Assembly (NCBI GenBank): GCA_963803845.1
Contig: CAWDNZ010000004.1
Location: 1,488,001-1,552,000, forward strand
Direction: 5' to 3'
Origin: JABDIY01 sp963803845
GTDB lineage: Bacteria; Actinomycetota; Acidimicrobiia; Acidimicrobiales; SZUA-35
Length of the DNA: 64,000 nt
The notes under the pieces were generated by a model, which was not told the origin of the DNA, made no database searches, and was given only the letters and a program-made list of their open reading frames with translations. A program made the translations under genes and the position numbers. Every line of letters starts with the position of its first letter. Within the stretch, counting starts at the first letter, position 1. Below are positions 49,862 to 57,495 of this stretch, in pieces.

Positions 49862-49894
49862 GAAGAGGCCCCGGCGGGAACCGGGGGCCTCTTC
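49862..49894. terminator. Bidirectional terminator between mscS and csbD
   Basis: Arms GAAGAGGCCCC (49862-49872) and GGGGCCTCTTC (49884-49894), extended by a GG/CC pair inside. It serves the convergent mscS (+) and csbD (-) genes. Confidence 0.75.
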
Positions 49895-49905
49895 CAATTC
49901 GCTCG

Positions 49906-50091
49906 CTAGTTGAACTTGCGTTTTACCGAGTCGACGGCATCGTCGACGGCGTCCTTGGCGTCATCCGCCCAGTCTTTCAGCTTGCCGGCCGCTTCGTCTC
50001 GTTCGCCTTCTCGCTCTAGCTCGTGATCGTCGCTAAGGTCTCCGGCAGCCTGTTTGGCCCGGCCCTTCAGCTTGTCCATTTCACCACTCAT
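49906..50091 (-). CDS. CsbD-family stress protein 2
   Basis: 61 residues. MSGEMDKLKGRAKQAAGDLS is the CsbD core, and the C-terminal half is a charged amphipathic helix (GKLKDWADDAKDAVDDAVDS). SD AAAGGAAG. A clear stress-type promoter lies at 50125-50150. It is the second CsbD in the window. Confidence 0.82.
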   Translation of the reverse strand: MSGEMDKLKGRAKQAAGDLSDDHELEREGERDEAAGKLKDWADDAKDAVDDAVDSVKRKFN

Positions 50092-50124
50092 AAGTGCTTC
50101 CTTTCGGTTGGGTACGTTCATGGC

Positions 50125-50150
50125 GTACCCGCTGATGCTGCGGTCGAAAC
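50125..50150 (-). promoter_or_regulatory. SigF/SigB-type stress promoter of csbD 2
   Basis: Minus strand GTTT-N16-GGGTAC; predicted start near 50118, about 27 nt before ATG 50091. Confidence 0.68.
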
Positions 50151-50228
50151 GCCCGTCGAGATGTCTCGCAAATGCCTGTTCTCGGTCCGACTCCAGGAAA
50201 TGTCTGTCCTCGGTCGGGACGCGAAAGA

Positions 50229-50258
50229 GCCGGGATGAGCGTCTTCGCTCATCCCGGC
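50229..50258 (-). terminator. Hairpin terminator of the 23-residue peptide gene
   Basis: A perfect 13-bp stem (GCCGGGATGAGCG and its complement) with a 4-nt loop, followed on the minus strand by TCTTTCGC. It lies between the peptide gene and the csbD promoter. Confidence 0.65.
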
Positions 50259-50270
50259 CCAGTGGCTAGA

Positions 50271-50342
50271 TCAGACTCGCTTGGCGAGAAAGATAATTAG
50301 CAGAATGACGAGAATGGTTCCGAGAATTCCTCCGTAAAGCAT
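50271..50342 (-). CDS. 23-residue single-helix membrane peptide
   Basis: The product starts MLYGGILGTILVILLIIFLA and ends KRV: one membrane helix and a basic C-terminus. An excellent Shine-Dalgarno (AAAGGAGGAG) precedes the ATG at 50342, and a near-perfect stress-type promoter plus a terminator frame it. Function unknown; such peptides often modulate a membrane protein. Gene callers would miss it. Confidence 0.65.
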   Translation of the reverse strand: MLYGGILGTILVILLIIFLAKRV

Positions 50343-50400
50343 GTGCTCTCCTCCTTTTGTGTTAGTGCCTGAGCACACTGCCCAGTTCGATATGGTTGGA

Positions 50401-50425
50401 ATACCCGTCCCCACCGTGGCTAAAC
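50401..50425 (-). promoter_or_regulatory. SigF/SigB-type stress promoter of the 23-residue peptide
   Basis: Minus strand GTTT-N15-GGGTAT, the best match in the window. Predicted start near 50394, leader about 50 nt. Confidence 0.72.
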
Positions 50426-50500
50426 AAAATCGACCGAGAATTATCTGGATCTGAGGAGTCGGACGTGGAGTTGGAATCTCCCACCTGGGATCCCGTGCAC

Positions 50501-50526
50501 GTTTGATCCTCTCCGCAATCGGGCAG
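50501..50526 (+). promoter_or_regulatory. SigF/SigB-type stress promoter
   Basis: GTTT-N16-GGGCAG, with predicted start at or next to ATG 50536. It is back to back with the promoter at 50401-50425. Confidence 0.55.
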
Positions 50527-50535
50527 GCTATGGAG

Positions 50536-50823
50536 ATGAACACTCCGATGACAGCAGTTACCAATACAGCCATGGCGTTCGCCGAGGACGCCGTCGATTC
50601 GGCGATCGACCTCGCCTCCGATGTGGCCAGCGATGCCGTAGACCTCGCCGCACCGGCAGTGGCATACGGAACGAAGCGGCTTCTTTCGTCGCGCTACGTC
50701 GTTGCCGTTCTGATAGCGGCCGGCGTTCTCGCCGGATTCTTCGCGTGGCGGCGCCGCATTGGGAACTCAGAAGAAATCGTCACCTCGACGATTCCGAATA
50801 TTAGTGACCGTCAACCGGCGTAA
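50536..50823 (+). CDS. Small membrane protein with acidic Ala/Val/Asp repeats
   Basis: 95 residues. The N-terminal half is an amphipathic Ala/Asp/Val pattern (AEDAVDSAIDLASDVASDAV), followed by LAAPAVAYGTKRLLSSRY and one membrane helix (VVAVLIAAGVLAGFFAW), then RRR and a short tail. Unknown family. ATG 50530 is also possible; 50536 fits the promoter with almost no leader. Confidence 0.6.
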   Translation: MNTPMTAVTNTAMAFAEDAVDSAIDLASDVASDAVDLAAPAVAYGTKRLLSSRYVVAVLIAAGVLAGFFAWRRRIGNSEEIVTSTIPNISDRQPA

Positions 50824-50843
50824 ACCTTGGACCAAAGTGTCTC

Positions 50844-50981
50844 ATGAAGAACGACGATGCCCGTGGGGTCACCGTTTCCGAGCCGGAGACGGTGGCACTG
50901 GTCTTCCAGCTATTCGTACGACGCTTCAGCGAAGCCTCACGCAGATGGGGCCGGGTTCGAACCTCAAAGACTACGGGGTAA
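50844..50981 (+). CDS. Possible small basic protein (45 aa)
   Basis: ATG 50844 opens MKNDDARGVTVSEPETVALV, then FQLFVRRFSEASRRWGRVRT. It follows the previous gene by 20 bp and overlaps the 3' end of the AI-2E gene by 11 bp. No SD and no family; included because composition is protein-like. Confidence 0.3.
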   Translation: MKNDDARGVTVSEPETVALVFQLFVRRFSEASRRWGRVRTSKTTG

Positions 50982-52113
50982 GCGTCGGCAGGTCGGTAGC
51001 TTTCACCCGGGCCCTGGAGAATGCAGACACGGCAGCCATCCCGGCGGTCACTACAGGAACGCCGAGGAAGGCGCCGGCGAGCCCGGCCAGTGTTGCTCCC
51101 GCGGTGAGCGAGAGCAGAATGATTGCCGGATGGACGTGAACGGTGCGGCCCATGACAAGCGGCATGACCACGTTCCCCTCCAATTGCTGGACCACAAGTG
51201 ACCATCCGGCAACCCAAATGGCCGTGCTGGGGCCAACCAGGATAAACGCCACGGAGGTCGCAGCTGCCCCGGCGGCAACTGCACCCACGACGGGAAAGAG
51301 TGCAGCTATGAACGTAAGGATCATCAATGGCACGACCAGCGGAACGCCCAAGACCCACAATCCGAGGCCGATGAGTACGGCGTCGATGAAACCTGTTGCG
51401 AAAATGGCGCGTGCGTAATTGGCCATGACCTGGATTGCTGCGGCTCCAGCCTCGTTGATTGCCCTCCTACGAGACGAACTCACCCGTCGTATAGCACTGT
51501 TCCACATTGCACTCCCGTCCTTCGCGAAGAGGAACGTCAGTACCAAGAGGAGCAGCGAGCCGCTGGCCAGGCTGAGAATTGCTGATCCGCGCGAGCTGCC
51601 GAAACGGCGAATTCCGCCGATGGCGTTATCACGAATGGTCTCCTCAGCCTTGGTGATCTCCTCCCGTGACAAACCGAGGGGTCCTTCCATCAACCATCGA
51701 TCAACCTCGGCCCGAACCCTTGCATAGTCATCATCAACATGGGTCAGCTCTACGGCGGCGCTTTGTACGGCAAACACCGCTGGACCGATCAAGAGTAGAA
51801 GTGAGAGGACGAATACCATGGTTACCGCCACACTCGTCGGAACGCGATGGCTGCGGAGCCATTGGATTGGTGGCTGCAATGCGGCCGCAAACATCGTGGC
51901 GATGAGAAACGGCACAACAGCAAGACGGATCAGCGAGAAGATCCAGAGGACGGCGACCCCGACTGCGCCGATGAGTAGCAGGCGCCAGGCCCAGCCGGCG
52001 CTGCGGTCCAACCAGATCGGCACAGACAGCTTGGCGGCCGTAGGGGCGGTTTGGGTGTTTACCGGGGCGACGGTGGCGTCAGCGCGCCGATCGGCGCCTT
52101 TGTGCTCAGGCAT
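50971..52113 (-). CDS. AI-2E family membrane transporter
   Basis: 380 residues, eight predicted membrane helices. LIRLAVVPFLIATMFAAALQPPIQWL (N-terminal signature), a long extramembrane segment, LVLTFLFAKDGSAMW, and the C-terminal LILTFIAALFPVVGAVAAG and HPAIILLSLTAGATLAGLAGAFLGVP motifs of the TqsA/YdiK/PerM family. Substrates in the family vary (signal export, Na+/H+ exchange). Start ATG 52113 overlaps the upstream gene by 8 bp. Last gene of the operon. Confidence 0.88.
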   Translation of the reverse strand: MPEHKGADRRADATVAPVNTQTAPTAAKLSVPIWLDRSAGWAWRLLLIGAVGVAVLWIFSLIRLAVVPFLIATMFAAALQPPIQWLRSHRVPTSVAVTMVFVLSLLLLIGPAVFAVQSAAVELTHVDDDYARVRAEVDRWLMEGPLGLSREEITKAEETIRDNAIGGIRRFGSSRGSAILSLASGSLLLLVLTFLFAKDGSAMWNSAIRRVSSSRRRAINEAGAAAIQVMANYARAIFATGFIDAVLIGLGLWVLGVPLVVPLMILTFIAALFPVVGAVAAGAAATSVAFILVGPSTAIWVAGWSLVVQQLEGNVVMPLVMGRTVHVHPAIILLSLTAGATLAGLAGAFLGVPVVTAGMAAVSAFSRARVKATDLPTLTP

Positions 52114-52927
52114 CGGAACTATCCCGCGCCAACGTCCGACCCAGGAGATCCGGGACCTTTCCCACAGCAACCGCCAGCGATAGAAGGACTACCGCCAAGC
52201 GGGCCAAGAGGAGATTCGAGCCCGTTCCACCCTCGTCAGGATCGATCGTGCCTTGGGCAGCACCAACATCATCTGCCAAGTTTTCAATGTCGGTAACCGA
52301 GGCTCGCAGCTCATCGGCGACGCCACGAAGCTCTGCCGCCAGCGCAAGAGAGTCCGAACCCAGTGCCGCTGATTCGGTTGAAAGATCTCGTAGGGAGGCT
52401 TCGGTGTCCTGTAGCTCTTCCAAGAGCGGGTCGAGGTCTTCCAGCCGGGGATCCAGTCCAGTCAGATTTGCTCCGTCGCCAAGGCTGAACGGCAGAGTTT
52501 CGATGAGGCGGTCGATCTCGGTGATGGTCGAATCCACTTGGCTCAACCCGTCTGAAACTGCAGTGAGATAGGGGGGGAGTGTGGCGGTGACCTCTGCAAC
52601 CTCGAGAGCGACAACTGAAGAGGACTCTGATGTTGCTGCTGCGCTCTCGAGTGACTCCGCCGCTGCGTCCAATGCGCTTGCTGTGGCCGAGGCGATCGAG
52701 GTGGAGTTCCGAAGTGAGTCCTCGACGGAGCGAAGGGCCGTCGAGGCTTCGGAGAACGAAGCAGACGCTTCCGTCTCAAGATTGGCCAAAGCGAACCAGC
52801 CCGTCACGCCGCTTAGAAGGGCAAGGGTGATGGCTACTGCTGCCAGTTTTTGTCGACGAGTGAGGTGGAGGTCTTCCCCCGACGAAGGCTCGGCCGAGTA
52901 GCCACTCGTTGTTGCTTCCGTTGTCAT
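52106..52927 (-). CDS. Two-helix membrane protein with long coiled-coil periplasmic domain
   Basis: 273 residues: N-terminal helix (KLAAVAITLALLSGVTGWFAL), about 190 residues of heptad-like Ala/Ser/Glu/Leu coiled coil (EASTALRSVEDSLRNSTSIA and LEDLDPLLEELQDTEASLRD), and a C-terminal helix (LLLARLAVVLLSLAVAVG). The layout resembles sensor or membrane-fusion spacers. Starts by ATGA overlap with the permease, so it probably works with the ABC system. No family recognised. Confidence 0.65.
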   Translation of the reverse strand: MTTEATTSGYSAEPSSGEDLHLTRRQKLAAVAITLALLSGVTGWFALANLETEASASFSEASTALRSVEDSLRNSTSIASATASALDAAAESLESAAATSESSSVVALEVAEVTATLPPYLTAVSDGLSQVDSTITEIDRLIETLPFSLGDGANLTGLDPRLEDLDPLLEELQDTEASLRDLSTESAALGSDSLALAAELRGVADELRASVTDIENLADDVGAAQGTIDPDEGGTGSNLLLARLAVVLLSLAVAVGKVPDLLGRTLARDSSDA

Positions 52928-54444
52928 TCGGCGGTCCTCCACTGTCGTCGTAGTAGAAACGTCGACACGCTCATGCCGATCAATATCTGGGCCAACAGCA
53001 CAGCAAATGTAAGCGGGCGTGCTGCGGTTCCCCGTAGCTGGATGTCACGGAGACCCGCCACAACAGGGGTGGCCGGGACGACGAAACCAATCGAGCGGAA
53101 AGGCTCGGTGAGGCGATCGAGGTCTAGGAAGAACCCGGAGAAGAACAGGGCCACCAGTAAGAGGATCATCGCTGCTTGCGACGCGTGGAGTTCTGTGCGG
53201 CCAAGTGAGGCCACGACCAGGCCGGCCGCGACGGAGGCAAATACAAGACCGACCACAAGGAGCGAAGCTTCTGCGATCGAGCCGCGAAAAGGGACCCCGA
53301 GAAGCCAATATTGCCCGGCCATGAGCGCCGCAGCAGCGGCCGAGGCGACCGCGCTGAGAGCGATGAGCTTTCCTGCCATCACCGAGAGGACACTGACCGG
53401 ACCAACCCGGTAGTCCGTGAGAACACCGCGCCTGCGGTCTCGCACCAAGGAGAGTGCTGCAAGCGAAAGTGCGAGATGCTGAATCAACAGAGCGGTTGCG
53501 CCAGGGGCCACGTGGGCCTCGGCCGAAACCGGCTTTCGCGTCAATCCCTCGGCGTCGCCCGTGAAAGGCCGGGCCAGTGTTGATGCATCGAGCGAAATGA
53601 GGACCGCGAGCTGCTCGTCGATCTGTCGCACGTCCTGTTGAATTGCGTTCAGCTGCTCCGTCGTCGATTCACCTCGCCCATAGCGGTCGATTCGAACCGC
53701 CAACGATTGACCGGTCTCTGTGTTCTGCAACGGCTCCTCAGCCTCCGGCTTCTGACCGTCGGTTGAACTTGATCCGTCCCCGAAGAGGGTCAACGACGGG
53801 GTCAATTCGCCTACCCGACGTGAAAGGTCGTTGGAGAGGCGGACTGCTTCGGCATCGTTGCCCAGAAGGAGCGCTGTCTCTACCTCCGTTAGATCGTCAG
53901 AGAGGAGAGCGGCATCTCGGTCCAACTCTCTCGCAGAGCGCAGAAGGGAGTCGAGGGCGGCTGTCACCACAGTGGCGTTCAGCTCTCGTACCGCTACTTC
54001 GGTAGCAAACTCGATGCCAACCCGTTCGATGGGATCTATGGAGTTGTGAATGACGGCAATCTCGGATCTTTCGCCACCGCTGATCGCTTCGCCCGGATTC
54101 GGGGGGAGCACGATGACGAGATCCAGCCGGTCAGCCTTGAGATCTCTGATCGCCGCAGGAAAGTCGGCCGTGAATGCGACCGGCACAACATAGTCCTCAA
54201 TGCTCCCGATGTACCGGCTGATGGCCTCCTCATAAGGACCGTCGGAGCTACCGACGAAGACGGTTTTCAGCGCCAGTTCCTCGTTGCGGTAGCCAAGACC
54301 GAAGGCGGCAAGCACGAGAAATGGGCCTACGACAACCAACAGCAGCACTGCGGGCTGCCGCCGCAGCTCTGTGAGCTCCTTTCCGGCGATCACAAACGTC
54401 TCGATGAACGTTCGGTAGGCCCCAGCGATCGTCGACCGCATCAC
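52924..54444 (-). CDS. ABC-2 type permease
   Basis: 506 residues. First helix PAVLLLVVVGPFLVLAAFGLGY, a large extracytoplasmic region (about 45-340) with coiled coil, then five helices including VLSVMAGKLIALSAVASAAAAALMAGQYWLL. This is the ABC2_membrane_3 / YhgE-like layout. It pairs with the ATPase just upstream (ATGA overlap) to form an exporter for an unknown substrate. Confidence 0.82.
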   Translation of the reverse strand: MMRSTIAGAYRTFIETFVIAGKELTELRRQPAVLLLVVVGPFLVLAAFGLGYRNEELALKTVFVGSSDGPYEEAISRYIGSIEDYVVPVAFTADFPAAIRDLKADRLDLVIVLPPNPGEAISGGERSEIAVIHNSIDPIERVGIEFATEVAVRELNATVVTAALDSLLRSARELDRDAALLSDDLTEVETALLLGNDAEAVRLSNDLSRRVGELTPSLTLFGDGSSSTDGQKPEAEEPLQNTETGQSLAVRIDRYGRGESTTEQLNAIQQDVRQIDEQLAVLISLDASTLARPFTGDAEGLTRKPVSAEAHVAPGATALLIQHLALSLAALSLVRDRRRGVLTDYRVGPVSVLSVMAGKLIALSAVASAAAAALMAGQYWLLGVPFRGSIAEASLLVVGLVFASVAAGLVVASLGRTELHASQAAMILLLVALFFSGFFLDLDRLTEPFRSIGFVVPATPVVAGLRDIQLRGTAARPLTFAVLLAQILIGMSVSTFLLRRQWRTAE

Positions 54445-55364
54445 GAGCCCTCCACGATGGCTCGGAATACTTCATCGAGACTGGGAACTTCGGTATTCAT
54501 TGCGAGGACAGTCAATCCAGCCGCTGCGATCAGCTCCGCTGCATGCGCTGCGGTCGATGCTGCATCGGGCGACCCAATCCGGATGGTTGTTTCACCTGAA
54601 CGTTGGATCGTCGTGCTTTTCGGCAAGTGCTCGATGAGGACGCGAAGGCCAGCGCGGCGTTGTTCAGGCGGGAGATCAATTTCCACTGTTTCATCAAGGC
54701 CGGATGCATCCGCCAGGCGCTGAGGCGCGTCATCGGCTACGACCCGGCCGTTTCGCAGAATCACTACCCTGTCGCAGCGCGACGCCTCGTCAATGTGTTG
54801 GGTGGTTACCAGCATCGCCCGGCCCGCTTCGGTCATCTCTCGGAAGTGGGTCCACAGCCGTTCACGAACAATGGGGTCCAAGCCGGCCGTTGGTTCGTCC
54901 AAGAATGCCAATTCTGGCCTGTTCATGAGGACAGCTGCGAGCCCGGTCCGGCGCCGCATTCCGCCACTAGCGTCAGCGATCTTGGTGCCTGCGGCCTGGG
55001 TCAAGCCGACCACGTCGAGAGTCCCTTTCAGCGCTGAGGTCGGCGTGCGCCGCAATCGACCGGCGAACCTCACTTGCTCTGCAATGGTCATCTCCTCGAC
55101 GAGCGCCGGATCTTGCGCCAAGAAAGCGATCCGGGTTCGCATCTGTCGATCGATCTCCATGGCGTTGGTGCCGAAGAGTTGGACTGTTCCCATGGTGGGG
55201 CGATCCACCCCGATCATCAAACGCATTGCGGTCGTTTTCCCGCTTCCGCTGGGACCGATCAGCCCGACAATTTGTCCCTTCGACACCGATACGTCAAAAT
55301 TCTCCAAGGCACGAACGTCGCCGAAGCACCGATGTACTCCATTCGCCTGCGCTAGCGCTTTCAT
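54441..55364 (-). CDS. ABC transporter ATP-binding protein
   Basis: 307 residues. Walker A IGPSGSGKTTAMRLM, Q-loop (FLAQDPALVEE), signature ASGGMRRRTGLAAVLM (GGM variant), Walker B ELAFLDEPTAGLDP, H-loop TTQHIDEASRCD, and a C-terminal regulatory segment of about 90 residues. DrrA-like subfamily exporting lipids or drugs. Start ATG 55364 overlaps the lipoprotein stop. Confidence 0.92.
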   Translation of the reverse strand: MKALAQANGVHRCFGDVRALENFDVSVSKGQIVGLIGPSGSGKTTAMRLMIGVDRPTMGTVQLFGTNAMEIDRQMRTRIAFLAQDPALVEEMTIAEQVRFAGRLRRTPTSALKGTLDVVGLTQAAGTKIADASGGMRRRTGLAAVLMNRPELAFLDEPTAGLDPIVRERLWTHFREMTEAGRAMLVTTQHIDEASRCDRVVILRNGRVVADDAPQRLADASGLDETVEIDLPPEQRRAGLRVLIEHLPKSTTIQRSGETTIRIGSPDAASTAAHAAELIAAAGLTVLAMNTEVPSLDEVFRAIVEGS

Positions 55365-55831
55365 TTGAGGAACACACCGTCCACCACCACAACGGTGACC
55401 CCGTTCCACACGATCGTCTCTAGAACGGCCATGTCAGCGACGTGGAACATGGAATCGGCGAACCGCAGTGGGAGGTGGCGGCCCTCAACGGTCACGAGGT
55501 CGATCTCAGCGCCGCGTTCGACAGCGTCCGGGTCCCACACGGTGCCGGGTTCGAGTACCTGTCCTTCCAACGTCTCGTTGGCAAGCGACGCCAGCGCATC
55601 CGCATCGAGGGAAAGCACGGCTCGGTCGGAGGGAACCAAAACAATCTGGCCAGGCTCAAGATCGGCGCCGGTCAGCCACGGAGCGCTCATTTGGACAGAG
55701 GACAAGACCGCGTCTGGTTGGACTGATGAAGTAGCAGCCTCAAGAGGTGCATCGGCAACCGAGGCGCCGCAACTTGCGACCAAGAATCCACCAATCATCA
55801 GCTGCGTGATGATCCTCGACGGTTGCTGCAT
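55361..55831 (-). CDS. Small lipoprotein heading the ABC operon
   Basis: 156 residues. Signal ends in GGFLVASC, an acceptable lipobox. The remainder has ALSLDADALASLANETLEGQ and DLVTVEGRHLPLRF, suggesting a SAF-like or beta-rich domain; no family is certain. The promoter-like GTTT-N15-GGGAAG at 55841 favours ATG 55831. Confidence 0.68.
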   Translation of the reverse strand: MQQPSRIITQLMIGGFLVASCGASVADAPLEAATSSVQPDAVLSSVQMSAPWLTGADLEPGQIVLVPSDRAVLSLDADALASLANETLEGQVLEPGTVWDPDAVERGAEIDLVTVEGRHLPLRFADSMFHVADMAVLETIVWNGVTVVVVDGVFLK

Positions 55832-55840
55832 GGGATGTTT

Positions 55841-55865
55841 CTTCCCGAACACCTGTCAAATAAAC
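55841..55865 (-). promoter_or_regulatory. Weak SigF/SigB-like promoter of the lipoprotein/ABC operon
   Basis: Minus strand GTTT-N15-GGGAAG; the -35 and spacing fit but the -10 has A instead of T. Predicted start about 2 nt before ATG 55831. Confidence 0.4.
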
Positions 55866-55929
55866 CCTTTGGGTGACATCCAGCCTTCCCTCTCCTTGTC
55901 ACCCGACTGTGTCAAATCGCATTGAAAGC

Positions 55930-55954
55930 GTTTATCCCCTAGGGGGATGGGTAA
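55930..55954 (+). promoter_or_regulatory. SigF/SigB-type promoter of the HATPase gene, with internal dyad
   Basis: GTTT-N15-GGGTAA. The spacer ATCCCCTAGGGGGAT is a near-perfect palindrome between -35 and -10 and may bind a repressor. Predicted start a few bases before ATG 55965. Confidence 0.65.
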
Positions 55955-55964
55955 GGATCAACCT

Positions 55965-56486
55965 ATGGTGGTTTCCAGCGCACAAGGGCCGACGGCGCTG
56001 ATCATGCAGTGTTCACCGGATACTGCAACGCTCAAACAAGTTCGATCAGAAATCCGTCGCTGGCTCAAGTCTCGGCAACTCCCACTTGGCGCTTGGGACG
56101 TGGTCGCCACCGAACTGATGTGCAATGCGATCGCCGCCAACACAAGAGGGTCGGTGGAGATCAAGATGACGTTGGTCGATGACGACGAACCACCTCGGAT
56201 TGTCTGTTCGGTTACGAACCAAGGAGCATGGGATCTTCGTTTCACCGAGAGGGCAGCGGCAATCGATTCTGTGATTGCTCGGACAAGCCGGCCAATCGAT
56301 ACGCTCCCAAGCGGTCGGGGACTACGGCTTATCCGCGCACTCACCAGTGGCGGTGAAGTCTCGGTCGAAAGCGAAAGTACGTGCGTGACCGTCTGGCTGG
56401 ATCTTCCCAGTGATGAGCGCTCGCACGGGACCGGTGCTGGGCGGACGCTCGACCGCTGGCGAACGCTCGAGAATTGCTGCAGCTAG
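55965..56486 (+). CDS. RsbW-like HATPase (anti-sigma kinase type)
   Basis: 173 residues with a HATPase_c domain: N box WDVVATELMCNAIAANTRGSV (E-x-x-x-N present), G1-like EPPRIVCSVTNQGAWDL, and G2 SGRGLRLIRALTSGGEVSVE. These are the motifs of RsbW/SpoIIAB serine kinases. It likely phosphorylates a STAS partner such as the adjacent one and may hold the SigF-family factor. The promoter at 55930 suggests positive or negative feedback by the same sigma. Start ATG 55965 chosen from that promoter. Confidence 0.78.
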   Translation: MVVSSAQGPTALIMQCSPDTATLKQVRSEIRRWLKSRQLPLGAWDVVATELMCNAIAANTRGSVEIKMTLVDDDEPPRIVCSVTNQGAWDLRFTERAAAIDSVIARTSRPIDTLPSGRGLRLIRALTSGGEVSVESESTCVTVWLDLPSDERSHGTGAGRTLDRWRTLENCCS

Positions 56487-56569
56487 GTGGCCGCCGTTTC
56501 GCGAGCCGCCTCAACCAGTGTGGTCGACGCCAGGTCCAGCGAGTCCTAGCTCTACCGAGTTGGGGGTCC

Positions 56570-56878
56570 TCAAGCGGGTTCCTCTGCGAGCCCGAATACA
56601 CCTAGGAGTCCTGTGATTTCGAGAACTCGGTGCACGGAATCGGTGGGCGAGATGAGCTTCAAATCGTGCCCTTCGGCCTGTAGGTCAGACTTCACCTGCA
56701 GGAGCGCGCTGATGCCCGATGAGTCGAGAAACGTCAATCCAGATACGTCCAGTTCGAGAGTTGGAGCGATCCGTTTTCCGCCAAGAAGACCTGCGCTTAC
56801 TTCAGCACAGTTGTCGGCGTCCACCTCTCCCGACAAGGCGACCATCCATTTCTCGCCTGCAACGTTTCTGAGCTCCAT
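56570..56878 (-). CDS. STAS anti-sigma factor antagonist
   Basis: 102 residues. MELRNVAGEKWMVALSGEVD, PTLELDVSGLTFLDSSGISA (the phosphorylatable Ser of RsbV/SpoIIAA lies in DSSG) and LKLISPTDSVHRVLEITGL are all typical. Unphosphorylated protein binds the RsbW-like partner and frees sigma. It is convergent with the HATPase gene and divergent from rsbW-sigF, so one switch is split over three promoters. Confidence 0.9.
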   Translation of the reverse strand: MELRNVAGEKWMVALSGEVDADNCAEVSAGLLGGKRIAPTLELDVSGLTFLDSSGISALLQVKSDLQAEGHDLKLISPTDSVHRVLEITGLLGVFGLAEEPA

Positions 56879-56955
56879 GAAAATGCTTTCTTTCCCGGCG
56901 CAGTGGGCGTGTGCCGTGTCACCGAAGGATAGGGGAACCCGGATTGGTCGACACT

Positions 56956-57012
56956 GCTGAGGAGGAATTGGGCCGCTGAGGAGGTTTTGCCCGCTGAGGA
57001 GGAATTGGGCCG
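56956..57012 (+). repeat. Three 18-19-bp direct repeats before the rsbW-sigF operon
   Basis: GCTGAGGAGG starts at 56956, 56975 and 56993. The first and third units continue AATTGGGCC, while the middle continues TTTTGCCC. They occupy the intergenic region between the STAS gene and rsbW and could be an iteron-like operator. Confidence 0.7.
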
Positions 57013-57105
57013 CGCCACTCCCCGTCGTGGGACTATGACCGAGATGACGCTAATTCAGACGGTGCAGGTAGCGTTCCGGTACCGAGAGGAAAGGTTTGAA
57101 TTGTG

Positions 57106-57495
57106 ATGAGTGCGACCGGCGTAGGAGCCGATGGAGTTGTTGTCAGCATTCCGGCACAGTCGGGGTATCTGTCCTTGTGTCGTGTCAATGCCATCGCAAT
57201 TGGGGCGATGTTGGGGTTTGGGGTTGATGCGCTGGATGACCTGCGGCTCGCCGTAACCGAAGCCGTCACGTGGAGCCTGGACAGATCCAAGTCAGGAACT
57301 CGCATGGAGCTGAGTGTCTCCGGCGTTGATGGAAAACTTCATTTTGCCGTCGTCGCTGAAGCATCCGAAACGGCATCTCCCGATATCGATGATCTGGCGT
57401 CGGCCATCCTTGGAGCGATGGTGGATGAGTTCTCCACGAAGCTAGAGGGCGGCAGAACTCTGCTGGCCTTCACCAAGTCGACCTCGCTAGAGTGA
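57106..57495 (+). CDS. RsbW-like anti-sigma factor, degenerate ATP site
   Basis: 129 residues, HATPase-fold (SLCRVNAIAIGAMLGFGVDA, LDDLRLAVTEAVTWSLDRS). In the N box the usual Asn is replaced (TEAVT-W) and no G1/G2 glycine-rich boxes follow, so ATP binding may be lost. Its stop overlaps the sigF start (GTGA), the classical anti-sigma/sigma layout. SD GAGGAAAGG precedes ATG 57106. Confidence 0.8.
   Translation: MSATGVGADGVVVSIPAQSGYLSLCRVNAIAIGAMLGFGVDALDDLRLAVTEAVTWSLDRSKSGTRMELSVSGVDGKLHFAVVAEASETASPDIDDLASAILGAMVDEFSTKLEGGRTLLAFTKSTSLE

Noticed and set aside
50950..50975. tRNA T-arm-like GGTTCGAACC
   Set aside because: Only a short 3-bp T-stem forms and no acceptor, D or anticodon arm can be built around it.
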